NCBI GenBank assembly: GCA_963677185.1
Contig: OY781889.1
Location: 372,001 to 436,000 of the forward strand
Direction of reading: 5' to 3'
Length of the DNA stretch: 64,000 nt
Source: G963677185 sp963677185
Lineage (GTDB): Bacteria > Bacillota > Syntrophomonadia > Syntrophomonadales > Syntrophomonadaceae
The notes below the pieces were generated by a model. The model saw only the letters and a program-made list of their open reading frames with translations, had not been told where the DNA came from and ran no database searches. Positions 35,322 through 42,956 of this stretch are shown here, piece after piece. Position 1 is the stretch's first letter. Each line of letters begins with the position of its first letter. The position numbers were made by a program, and so were the translations under genes.

Positions 35322-35330
35322 TGTTTTGAG
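35322..35330. repeat. Target-site duplication, left copy
   Basis: TGTTTTGAG, identical to 37188-37196 on the other side of the element. Confidence 0.85.
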
Positions 35331-35438
35331 GGCAGTGTAAAATTTAAGTGGGTAAAGTAAAAGGTCAAAAAATACGAAAAGAGACCTCAAAAAGGGTGAT
35401 TAGATCACCCCACTCCCGCCCAAGGAGATTGAAGTCTC

Positions 35439-36854
35439 ATGAACATTATAAACGATTTGGCGCCGGTGTTGTTAGAGATTGTTGAAGGCGTGAACAGAAT
35501 TATTGATGAGGCCCGTAGCTTCGAAGATCTGGAAGCAAGTGTCCGAGAATTAATACAGACCGGTACATTGAAGACGATGTCGGCATGCCTGACAGAACTG
35601 GACAAGCGGTTGTATGAGGGACGGGATAAAGCCCGCTACGAACTGTTGGATATGCGGAAAAGGACCCTTGTCACCTGTGGCGGAGAGTTAGTGTTAAAGC
35701 GCCGGTATTACCGAGATTTGAACCAGAACAAAAACGTATTCATCCTTGACGACACGCTTGGTTTAGAAGCCCGGAAACGCATTAGCCCAGGCCTACAAAG
35801 GAAAATGCTTAGTTTAGGGGTAGACATGCCATTTAGGCAAGCCGCAGCGGTAGTGGAAACCATCGCGCCAGGAATCAGCCCCATGCGGATTTGGCAGGAG
35901 GTTCAGCAAGCCGGGGCGAGAGCTGCGCAGGAAGCGGCATTAATCAGGCAGGAAGTCTATGAAGATGGTGTTTTCATAAAAGGGCAAAGACAGGTAGAAC
36001 GTCTGAACATAGAAGCAGACGGGGTTCTGGTCAAAGTGCAGAAAAGCCGCCAGAAACAGGTAGAGATAAAGCTCTTCGTAGGTTATGAAGGCAAGGCTGA
36101 AGGCCGTTTAACCGGCCGCCGCAGCTTGGCTGGCATAGGTTCGGGTCATGTCATGTGGGAAGAAGCATCTGCCAAGTTTTGCGAGAACTGGGATCTCCAA
36201 CATGGTAGTGAAGTACACATCGGCGGCGATGGTGCCGCCTGGATCAAGGAAGGTTTAGAACTGTATCCAGGCTCCCAGTACCACCTGGATCCCTTTCATT
36301 TGAAGAAGCGTCTGACAGAATCATTACGATTCAGTGAGTCATCATACAAAGAAATCAACCGTTGTATATCCGATTTAGACCGGGGTGGCCTTGAGCCCGC
36401 ATTGAAAACGGCGCTGCAAAATGCTAAAAGCCAGGATCAAAAGAAGCGGCTCAACGAACTGAAGACATATCTGGAAAACAATTGGAATGGTTTGAGTCGC
36501 CTGCCGTTGGAACAGCGATTAGGGGTAATAGAAGGCCAGGTCAGACATACAATCGCCCGGCGCATGAAGCGCATAGGTGGTCGTTGGACAATCCGGGGAG
36601 CCGACCACATGGCCAGGCTGCTGGCAGCCCGAGCCAATGATGAACTGCACGCTTATGCCGAGCCAGGAAAAAACATCAATCGTGGCGAAGTATCCCGTGC
36701 CCGGCAGATATCGTCGGGAAGCAAGAAAAAGCATAATGTTCAGGACACCTGGCTGGATGTAAACCTGCCGGTACTAAATGGGCCACATTCTGGCCGGGAT
36801 TGGGTTAAGCGGATATTGAAGAAACTGGTCAGTTCACCAGCTGTTATGATGTAA
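35439..36854 (+). CDS. ISLre2-family transposase
   Basis: 471 residues, resembling UPF0236/ISLre2 DDE-type transposases. An N-terminal helical region comes first. Candidate catalytic acidic positions are in NIEADGVLVK and HIGGDGAAW, followed by HLDPFHLKK. A basic C-terminal region (RRMKRIGGRWTIRGADHMARLL) includes the family-typical RW-x-x-x-GA block. AAGGAG precedes the ATG. The frame is intact and ends with tandem ATG codons before the stop, so the enzyme may be active. Assignment of the third catalytic acid is uncertain. Confidence 0.9.
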   Translation: MNIINDLAPVLLEIVEGVNRIIDEARSFEDLEASVRELIQTGTLKTMSACLTELDKRLYEGRDKARYELLDMRKRTLVTCGGELVLKRRYYRDLNQNKNVFILDDTLGLEARKRISPGLQRKMLSLGVDMPFRQAAAVVETIAPGISPMRIWQEVQQAGARAAQEAALIRQEVYEDGVFIKGQRQVERLNIEADGVLVKVQKSRQKQVEIKLFVGYEGKAEGRLTGRRSLAGIGSGHVMWEEASAKFCENWDLQHGSEVHIGGDGAAWIKEGLELYPGSQYHLDPFHLKKRLTESLRFSESSYKEINRCISDLDRGGLEPALKTALQNAKSQDQKKRLNELKTYLENNWNGLSRLPLEQRLGVIEGQVRHTIARRMKRIGGRWTIRGADHMARLLAARANDELHAYAEPGKNINRGEVSRARQISSGSKKKHNVQDTWLDVNLPVLNGPHSGRDWVKRILKKLVSSPAVMM

Positions 36855-36896
36855 ACAACTTAAGAAATCAGACAAGCACAATATTTATGGAATATA

Positions 36897-37102
36897 CGTT
36901 GCTATGGCACTTGGAGAGTGACTGCCGACGAATACTAGAAGACTCTTCGAAGGCGAACCCTGTCCTGCCGGTGGAACGCAGGAAGCGTGGAACGCGAACC
37001 TGGCCACGGATGGCCAGTTGGAGCGGGACCGGCTGACTGGGGAGACGAGAAGCATAGTCTTCTTTTGAGGAGGCCTGGAACGAGCCAAGTCCCATAGCAA
37101 CG
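36897..37102 (+). ncRNA. Candidate structured RNA inside the insertion sequence
   Basis: The region between the transposase stop and right inverted repeat folds on paper into nested helices. P1 is 18 positions with one mismatch (36897-36914 with 37085-37102). P2 is 8 bp (36937-36944 with 37056-37063). P3 is 6 bp (36967-36972 with 37028-37033). A perfect 7-bp hairpin with a CGGA tetraloop lies at 37000-37017. A further hairpin, CCTGC/GCAGG (36964-36968 with 36978-36982), competes with P3. The motif TGGAACG occurs three times. Neither strand has a convincing protein here. Which strand is transcribed, if any, is unknown; a DNA-level cruciform role is an alternative. Confidence 0.5.
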
Positions 37103-37187
37103 GCATCCAAAACATTTTGCATGTATTATCATCAAACATAAATTTAATAAATTTAGCGGGAGTTACCCACGAAGAGTTGACACGGCC

Positions 37188-37196
37188 TGTTTTGAG
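37188..37196. repeat. Target-site duplication, right copy
   Basis: TGTTTTGAG, identical to 35322-35330. It lies 7 bases before the thi operon -35 box. Confidence 0.85.
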
Positions 37197-37203
37197 CCTG
37201 GCA

Positions 37204-37232
37204 TTGCCAGGGACCGGCAGAAGTAATATAAT
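37204..37232 (+). promoter_or_regulatory. Promoter of the thiamine operon
   Basis: TTGCCA (37204-37209), 17-base spacer, TATAAT (37227-37232). The -35 lies in a perfect 7-bp inverted repeat (37197-37211) with a 1-base centre, which could be an operator or chance. Confidence 0.75.
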
Positions 37233-37267
37233 GGGCGGGAACGTGCAATGTTCATAATTTCATAGTG

Positions 37268-37362
37268 ACACTGGGGGGGCTCCTGTACCGGAGCTGAGAT
37301 AGAGGCGGCAGCCTCTGACCCTTCGAACCTGAACTGGATCATGCCAGCGTAGGAAAGTGACG
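37268..37362 (+). ncRNA. TPP riboswitch (THI element)
   Basis: Conserved pieces in the right order: a G-rich 5' strand, CTGAGAT, the variable P3 hairpin, GACCCTTCGAACCTGA, CTGGATCATGCCAGCG and TAGGAAAG. It senses thiamine pyrophosphate and here precedes a terminator, so transcriptional attenuation of the thi operon when TPP is plentiful is expected. Confidence 0.95.
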
Positions 37363-37376
37363 GCGTTATGCTAAAT

Positions 37377-37414
37377 AGCGATCTGCATCATTCTTGCTGG
37401 ATCGCTTTTCTTAT
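37377..37414 (+). terminator. Riboswitch-controlled intrinsic terminator
   Basis: AGCGATC (37377-37383) pairs with GATCGCT (37400-37406), followed by a T-rich tract. It lies between the TPP aptamer and thiD. Confidence 0.85.
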
Positions 37415-37439
37415 TTAAATACAGAAAGGAGCAGAAGGA

Positions 37440-38264
37440 ATGGAGTATGTACTAAGCATTGCCGGTTCCGATCCCTGTTCGGGCGCTGGCATTCAGGCCG
37501 ATATCAAAACCGTGTCTTCTTTGAACGCTTATGGATTATCGGTTATTACGGCCATAACGGTCCAGAACACCACTGGGGTCCGGAGATCGCACCCGCTGGC
37601 TCCCGGCCTGGTCAGCGCCCAGTTGCAGGCTTTGCTGGAGGATATTCCGGTAGCAGCCGCGAAAACCGGCATGCTCTGCAACCGCGCCATAACCGAGCAG
37701 GTGGCTCAGGACTGGGAGCGTCATTGTCTGTCCTTCGGGGCCGGCAGCGCGGTTCCGCCACTGGTCGTAGATCCGGTGATGAACGCCCAGAGCGGCGGCC
37801 AGCTTCTTGAACCCGGAGCTGTGGACTGCCTTCGGGAGCGGTTGCTGCCCCTGGCCACGATAGTAACACCGAATATAGCAGAGGCTGAAATCCTGTCAGG
37901 AATAAAGATCAACGGCTTATCAGACATGGAAGAAGCCGGCCGGCAGATCCTGCGAACCGGCTGTTCCTGGGTGGTAGTCACCGGCGGGCATCTGCCCGGG
38001 GCCTGCGTGGATGTGGCCTTGAACCGCGACAGCTTAATTCATTTTGAAGGTGAACATATCAACAGCCGCAACGATCATGGCACTGGATGTGCATTTTCGG
38101 CGGCAATCAGCGTATTTCTGGCCAGGGGTGAACCAGTGCCGGACGCCATCCGCATGGCCAAGCAATATGTTGCTGAGGCTCTGCGCAGCGGCTTCCCTCC
38201 CGGCCGGGGAAGCGGAGTGCTCAATCACTTTTTTGGCTTCAATAATCAGGCACTGGCAACATAA
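37440..38264 (+). CDS. thiD: Hydroxymethylpyrimidine (phosphate) kinase
   Basis: Phosphorylates HMP and HMP-P to HMP-PP, the pyrimidine half of thiamine. Ribokinase fold with SIAGSDPCSGAGIQADIK at the N-terminus, VVDPVMNAQSG, TPNIAEAE and the C-terminal anion hole NDHGTGCAFSAAI. 274 residues, full length. First gene after the TPP riboswitch. Start ATG 37440 follows AAAGGAG. Confidence 0.95.
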   Translation: MEYVLSIAGSDPCSGAGIQADIKTVSSLNAYGLSVITAITVQNTTGVRRSHPLAPGLVSAQLQALLEDIPVAAAKTGMLCNRAITEQVAQDWERHCLSFGAGSAVPPLVVDPVMNAQSGGQLLEPGAVDCLRERLLPLATIVTPNIAEAEILSGIKINGLSDMEEAGRQILRTGCSWVVVTGGHLPGACVDVALNRDSLIHFEGEHINSRNDHGTGCAFSAAISVFLARGEPVPDAIRMAKQYVAEALRSGFPPGRGSGVLNHFFGFNNQALAT

Positions 38265-38378
38265 TTAAAAAGCCCGGCACGGATAAATACCTTTTGCGAA
38301 ACAAGGCGGCTAAACCTGTTTTTACAACAGGCTGCGCCCTAAATTGCTACTGCAAATATATTTGAAAGGACGATTGCA

Positions 38379-39185
38379 ATGCTGCAAAAATGTGGGGACA
38401 TATGGGACCAGATCCGGCTGCAAAGGCCGTTGATTCACTGCATAAGCAATTATGTCACTCTGAACGATGTGGCCAATATTATTATTGCCTCAGGAGCCTC
38501 CCCGGCGATGTGCGAACATCCTGCCGAAGCGGGTGATTTCTCTTTGCTGGCCGGGGCTCTGTACCTGAATCTGGGAACCCTGACCAGCGAGCAGCTGGAT
38601 GCCATGCTGGCTATGGTAATCCGGGTAAAAGAGCGGGCGGTTCCGGTGGTGGTTGATCCGGTGGCCTGCGGAGTCATCATGCGCAAAGGCGGGCTATTCC
38701 AGCAAATGGCGAATGAAGGGCGCATCAGCCTGGTTAAAGGCAATCATGCCGAAATCATGAGCCTGGCCGGAGCTGAGTCCCGGGCTTGCGGCGTGGACTC
38801 GCTGGAAACCGGGGAAGGTCTTGAAGAAGTGTACCGCGCCTGGTCAGTACAAAACCGAATGGTGGTTGCGGCAACCGGGAGCACCGACATCGTGACCGAC
38901 GGGCTCCGGTCCGCCCGCTTGCACAATGGCAGCGGGCTTTGCGCCCAGATAACCGGTTCCGGATGCATGGCCGGGAGCGTGGTTGCCGCCTGTGCAGCGG
39001 TCGAATGCCAGGACCAGTTTCTGGCCGCTGTAACCGGGCTTTCCGCTTTCAATATTGCGGCCGAACAGGCCGAGGCATTGTCCGGCCCGCGGCCTGGCTC
39101 TTTCCGCATGCACCTGCAGGACTGCCTTTTCAGCCTGCGCGGAGCCGATATTATTCAAGGAAGTAAAATCCAATGTCTGGACTAG
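38379..39185 (+). CDS. thiM: Hydroxyethylthiazole kinase
   Basis: Salvages the thiazole half of thiamine by phosphorylating THZ. It shows PLIHCISNYVTLNDVAN, the GASPAMCEHPAEA loop, VVDPVACG, KGNHAEI and the anion hole TGSGCMAGS. 268 residues, typical. AAAGGA precedes the ATG. The 113-base gap from thiD holds a small CCTGTT/AACAGG hairpin (38315-38331) without a T tract; its role is unclear. Confidence 0.95.
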   Translation: MLQKCGDIWDQIRLQRPLIHCISNYVTLNDVANIIIASGASPAMCEHPAEAGDFSLLAGALYLNLGTLTSEQLDAMLAMVIRVKERAVPVVVDPVACGVIMRKGGLFQQMANEGRISLVKGNHAEIMSLAGAESRACGVDSLETGEGLEEVYRAWSVQNRMVVAATGSTDIVTDGLRSARLHNGSGLCAQITGSGCMAGSVVAACAAVECQDQFLAAVTGLSAFNIAAEQAEALSGPRPGSFRMHLQDCLFSLRGADIIQGSKIQCLD

Positions 39186-39802
39186 ACTGCAGGCTATGCC
39201 TGGTCAGTGACCGTTCCCTGCTAAAAGGGCGCAATCTGGTTGATATGATCATGCAGGCAGTCCGAGGCGGGGCTACCATGGTCCAGCTGCGTGAGAAGGA
39301 GCTGGACAGCCGCAGTTTCTACCACCTGGCCTGGCAGCTGCAGGAACTGCTGGAACCCACTGCCGTGCCGCTTATCATTAACGACCGGACAGACATCGCC
39401 CTGGCTGTAAGGGCTGCCGGTGTTCACCTGGGTCAATCCGACCTGCCCATTTCGGCAGCCCGTCATATGCTGGGACCGGGCGCCATAATCGGCCAGTCCG
39501 TGGAAAACCCTGCCCAAGCCAGACAGGCTGAACTTGACGGAGCCGATTACATTGGAGCCGGAGCAGTATTTGCCACCCCGACCAAAGCAGTAGACGCACC
39601 AATTGGCCTGGAGGGCCTGTCCGCCTGTTGTTCAGCGTCTTCCCTGCCCTGCATGGCCATAGGCGGTATCACTGCATCCGGAATCCATAAGATAAAATTA
39701 GCCGGAGCCAGCGGCATCGCCATTTCTTCGGCCTTGTTTGAAGCTAACGACATCGCAGCTACAGCTGGAAGGATGATAAGGCAATGGAACCAAATCTCGT
39801 AA
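39173..39802 (+). CDS. thiE: Thiamine-phosphate synthase
   Basis: Joins HMP-PP and THZ-P to thiamine phosphate. TIM barrel with MVQLREKELDSR, LIINDRTDIAL, GVHLGQSDLP, DYIGAGAVFATPTK and AIGGITASGI. 209 residues, full length. Its start overlaps the thiM stop by 13 bases and its end overlaps the HAD gene by 19. Confidence 0.95.
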   Translation: MSGLDCRLCLVSDRSLLKGRNLVDMIMQAVRGGATMVQLREKELDSRSFYHLAWQLQELLEPTAVPLIINDRTDIALAVRAAGVHLGQSDLPISAARHMLGPGAIIGQSVENPAQARQAELDGADYIGAGAVFATPTKAVDAPIGLEGLSACCSASSLPCMAIGGITASGIHKIKLAGASGIAISSALFEANDIAATAGRMIRQWNQIS

Positions 39803-40461
39803 TATTTGTGGACTTTGACGGCACTATCAGCCGGCAGGATGTCAGCCAAGCCATGCTGGAGCGTTTCTGCACCGGAGATTGGAAGCAGCTAAACCTCCTT
39901 TGGGAGCAAGGGCAGCTTAACACTGCCGAATGCGCCAATGAGCTTCTGGCCATGATGCAGGCCAGCGAAACGGAAATGGAGCATTTCTTTGATGAACAGG
40001 AAATTGACCCCGCTTTTACAGATTTTTTGTTCTGGGCTCAAGAGAATGATTTCCCGGTATACGTACTCAGCGACGGTTTTGACAATTATATCCGTTCTAT
40101 TTTAACCCGGTTCAACGTGGAGTTGCCCTTTTTCGCCAACCATCTACATTATGCCGGGAACGGCTCCTGGGCCATCGAAAGCCCGTTTGCCGATAAACAA
40201 TGCCAACAGTGCGGGGTGTGCAAAAAACGGCTGGTGGAATTATTGCGCACAGACAACAGCCTGGCTGTTTATATTGGCGACGGCTATTCGGACGCCTGCG
40301 CTGCCCCTGGCTGTGACCTGATCTTCGCCCGTGACCGGCTGGCAGAGATTTTATCCGATCTGGGTTCGGCTTATGAGCCTTTTACTGATTTCGACAATAT
40401 CAAGCAGCAACTGGAGTCGTTGCTGGCCAATAAAACGAATAGAGGAATTAACCATGAATAA
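39784..40461 (+). CDS. HAD-family phosphatase in the thiamine operon
   Basis: 225-residue HAD hydrolase of the SerB/MtnX type: nucleophile motif FVDFDGTIS, motif II VLSDGFDNY, Lys and motif IV YIGDGYSDACAA. A short cysteine group CQQCGVC (residues about 139-145) is unusual and may bind metal. It overlaps thiE (19 bases) and thiC (8 bases), so it is firmly part of the operon. I infer a thiamine phosphate or pathway-intermediate phosphatase. The family is also used in methionine salvage and serine synthesis, but no genes of those pathways are near. Confidence 0.82.
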   Translation: MEPNLVIFVDFDGTISRQDVSQAMLERFCTGDWKQLNLLWEQGQLNTAECANELLAMMQASETEMEHFFDEQEIDPAFTDFLFWAQENDFPVYVLSDGFDNYIRSILTRFNVELPFFANHLHYAGNGSWAIESPFADKQCQQCGVCKKRLVELLRTDNSLAVYIGDGYSDACAAPGCDLIFARDRLAEILSDLGSAYEPFTDFDNIKQQLESLLANKTNRGINHE

Positions 40462-41746
40462 AATCACTCAAATGGAATCCGCCCGGAAGGGGATAATAAC
40501 CCCAGAATTAACCTGGGCTGCCCAAAATGAGCCGCTCAACGCCGCTGAACTGTGTGATGCGCTGGCCACCGGGAAAGCTGTTGTTCCCTGCAACCGCTCT
40601 CATCGGAGTCTGCGACCCGTGGCTATAGGCAAAGGTCTGAAAACCAAGGTCAATGTCAATCTAGGGCTTTCGCGGGATTGCAGCAGCATTGAGCAGGAAC
40701 TGTCCAAGGCCCGTGTAGCCATCGACCACGGCGCTGATGCCATCATGGACCTTTCCAACTACGGTCAGACTTCGGTCTTCCGGCGCGAGCTCCTGGCGTT
40801 CTCCCCGGTTATGATCGGCACCGTTCCCGTTTACGACGCCCTGGCTGACTGCAGCCGCGAGCTGGAAAACTTGACGGCTTCAGACTTCCTGGATGCCGTC
40901 CTTGCTCACGCTCGTGAAGGGGTTGATTTTGTCACAGTTCACAGCGGAGTAACCCGCAACAGCACCCGAAGGCTGCGTAACCGGGGCCGCTTAACCGGCG
41001 TAGTATCAAGAGGCGGCGCTCTCCTCCATGCCTGGATGGAAAGGACCGGTCACGAAAATCCTTTTTATGAGCATTTTGACGAATTGCTGGAAATCTGCCG
41101 CAGCTTCGAAGTCACCTTGAGCCTGGGAGATGCCGGCCGGCCCGGTTCCCTGGCCGATGCCACCGATGCCCTTCAGGTGGAAGAGTTGATTGTCCTTGGA
41201 GACCTGACCCTGCGGGCCTGGGAGCGCGACGTCCAGGTTATGATCGAAGGGCCCGGCCATATGGCCCTTACCGAAATTGCCGCCAATGTATTATTACAGA
41301 AAAAGCTCTGCCACGGAGCGCCATTCTACGTGCTGGGCCCCCTGGTAACCGATATTGCCCCCGGCTATGATCATATAACGGCGGCCATAGGGGGTACACT
41401 GGCCGCAGCGTCGGGAGCCGACTTCCTGTGTTATGTCACCCCGGCCGAACACCTGCGGCTTCCAGATGAAAACGATCTCATTGACGGCTTGATGGCCAGC
41501 CGCATTGCCGCTCATGCAGGAGACATCGCCAAAGGCCTGCCCGGTGCTGACGATTGGGACCGGGAAATGAGCCAGGCACGCTTTGATATGAATTGGGAAG
41601 CCATGTACAGGCTGGCGATAAATCCTGACAAGGCCCGGGCTTATCGGGAATCCGCCCCTGCTGAAGACAGTCTGGCCTGCAGCATGTGCTCTAACATGTG
41701 CGCAGTGAAAATTATAAATGAGTTATTGGCCGGAGACAAAGCATAG
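40454..41746 (+). CDS. thiC: Phosphomethylpyrimidine synthase
   Basis: Radical SAM enzyme rearranging aminoimidazole ribotide to HMP-P. It has the ThiC barrel motifs DHGADAIMDLS, GTVPVYDAL, VTVHSGVTR, MIEGPGHMAL, YVLGPLVTDIAPGYDHI and the C-terminal cluster-binding CSMCSNMC. About 430 residues, the shorter form common in anaerobic Firmicutes. AGAGGA precedes ATG 40454; the frame is open from 40331 but inside the HAD gene. BzaF-type benzimidazole synthases are ThiC relatives, but the TPP-riboswitch operon argues for ThiC. Confidence 0.93.
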   Translation: MNKITQMESARKGIITPELTWAAQNEPLNAAELCDALATGKAVVPCNRSHRSLRPVAIGKGLKTKVNVNLGLSRDCSSIEQELSKARVAIDHGADAIMDLSNYGQTSVFRRELLAFSPVMIGTVPVYDALADCSRELENLTASDFLDAVLAHAREGVDFVTVHSGVTRNSTRRLRNRGRLTGVVSRGGALLHAWMERTGHENPFYEHFDELLEICRSFEVTLSLGDAGRPGSLADATDALQVEELIVLGDLTLRAWERDVQVMIEGPGHMALTEIAANVLLQKKLCHGAPFYVLGPLVTDIAPGYDHITAAIGGTLAAASGADFLCYVTPAEHLRLPDENDLIDGLMASRIAAHAGDIAKGLPGADDWDREMSQARFDMNWEAMYRLAINPDKARAYRESAPAEDSLACSMCSNMCAVKIINELLAGDKA

Positions 41747-41839
41747 CCGAACTGGTAACATTATGGGAGCGATATGCTATTGCCCGGCTTTGGAAATGGC
41801 CAGGCAATTACGTTATTTCGAACGGCTGGAGGACTGCCA

Positions 41840-42946
41840 ATGAACTGGAACATATATTTTCCGACCCGGGTTTTTTCTGGAGTAGGCTGCGTATCAGTGA
41901 ACGACTCCGCCTTCAGCCAGCTGGGGAAAAAATGCCTGGTTGTCACCGGTAAAGGCGGCTCGGCCAGGCGCAACGGATCCCTGGACGATGTTGTAAAAGC
42001 CCTGCGTTCGCAGAGCATTGATTATGAACTTTTTGACAAGGTGGAGCCCAATCCGGGACTGGAAACCGTGCGAAGCGGAGCGGCTGCAGCCCGCCGCTTC
42101 AAAGCTGACGGTATTATTGCCATCGGCGGGGGTTCGCCCATGGATGCAGCCAAGGCCATGGCCATACTCGCCTGCAATGATTTCAGCGACGAAGAACTGT
42201 TTTCCAGGGCGCCAAAACAGATTCTGCCCCTGGCTGCTATTCCAACCACCGCCGGAACCGGCTCTGAAGTAACCCCGTATTCAATCCTCACTTACCATGC
42301 CATGGAAAACAAACGCAGCATATTCAACCAGGGCATTATTCCTGCCCTGGCCTTTTTAGACGCTGGATATACATTCAGCCTGCCCCGTCAGACAACCCTT
42401 GACACTGCTGTTGACGCCTATTCTCACGCCCTGGAAAGCCTGCTCTCAAAACGGGCGACGCCTTTCAGCGAAATGCTGGCCATTGAGGCCCTTGTTATAC
42501 TGGGAATCGAACTGCGCGAACTGCTCGAAGAGGGTAAAATATCCAATGAGAGCAGGGAGCAAATGCTCTATGGCTCCATGCTCGGGGGAATGGCCATCAG
42601 CATTACCGCTACCAATATCCCCCATGCTATGGGTTATGCCTTTACCTACCGCAAAGACATTCCCCACGGGCGTGCCAATGGCTATATAATGCCAGCCTAC
42701 ATAGATTTCCTGCTGGCCGGCGATTGCGCTTCAAAGGTCAGGACAGCCCTTACCGCTTCAGGCTTTGACAGCCCCCGGGAATTCCGCGAAACCATCCAGA
42801 GCCTGTGCGGAGCTCCGCCCCAATTAACCGATACCGAAAAAGCTGCATTCGTAGCCAAAACGCTGGAAGCCAAAAACCTCCCGGCCAGCCTGCGGGTGCC
42901 TGATCGCAAACAGCTGGAGCAAATCCTGGATGCGGTACTGAAATAA
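41840..42946 (+). CDS. Iron-containing alcohol dehydrogenase
   Basis: 368-residue group III NAD(P)-dependent dehydrogenase. The Rossmann-like motif is IGGGSPMDAAKAMA; TTAGTGSEVTPYSI and the metal ligands in DAYSHALES, IPHAMGYAFT and IPHGRANG are present. GGAGG lies 7 bases before ATG 41840, which fits the family N-terminus; an upstream ATG at 41774 is less likely. It lies 93 bases after thiC in the same direction with no terminator between them, so it may be co-transcribed with the thi genes. A link to thiamine is not obvious. It converges on dinB with only 10 bases between the stops. Confidence 0.9.
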   Translation: MNWNIYFPTRVFSGVGCVSVNDSAFSQLGKKCLVVTGKGGSARRNGSLDDVVKALRSQSIDYELFDKVEPNPGLETVRSGAAAARRFKADGIIAIGGGSPMDAAKAMAILACNDFSDEELFSRAPKQILPLAAIPTTAGTGSEVTPYSILTYHAMENKRSIFNQGIIPALAFLDAGYTFSLPRQTTLDTAVDAYSHALESLLSKRATPFSEMLAIEALVILGIELRELLEEGKISNESREQMLYGSMLGGMAISITATNIPHAMGYAFTYRKDIPHGRANGYIMPAYIDFLLAGDCASKVRTALTASGFDSPREFRETIQSLCGAPPQLTDTEKAAFVAKTLEAKNLPASLRVPDRKQLEQILDAVLK

Positions 42947-42956
42947 GCTGCCGGGA

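Larger units (their letters stand above)
35331..37187 (+). mobile_element. ISLre2-family insertion sequence, complete
   Basis: 1857-bp element bounded by imperfect 25-bp inverted repeats (35331-35355 and 37163-37187), each starting GGC and ending GTGGGTAA. It is flanked by the identical 9-bp direct repeat TGTTTTGAG (35322-35330 and 37188-37196), read as the target-site duplication. It carries one full-length transposase gene, a hairpin (35394-35410) before that gene which may limit read-through expression, and about 300 non-coding bases before the right end. The intact duplication and open reading frame suggest recent insertion. It lies between the divergent ctsR and thi promoters without breaking either. 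Confidence 0.9.

Noticed and set aside
36868..37139. Three overlapping long minus-strand frames within the insertion sequence
   Set aside because: All lack ribosome binding sites and protein-like motifs; the same bases are better explained by nested base pairing.
37177..37182. Outward TTGACA in the right end of the insertion sequence as a source of a hybrid thi promoter
   Set aside because: No -10-like sequence at 16-18 bases; the host TTGCCA/TATAAT pair explains thi transcription.
40454..41746. BzaF-type hydroxybenzimidazole synthase instead of ThiC
   Set aside because: The gene sits in a TPP-riboswitch operon with thiD, thiM and thiE, so ThiC is far more likely.
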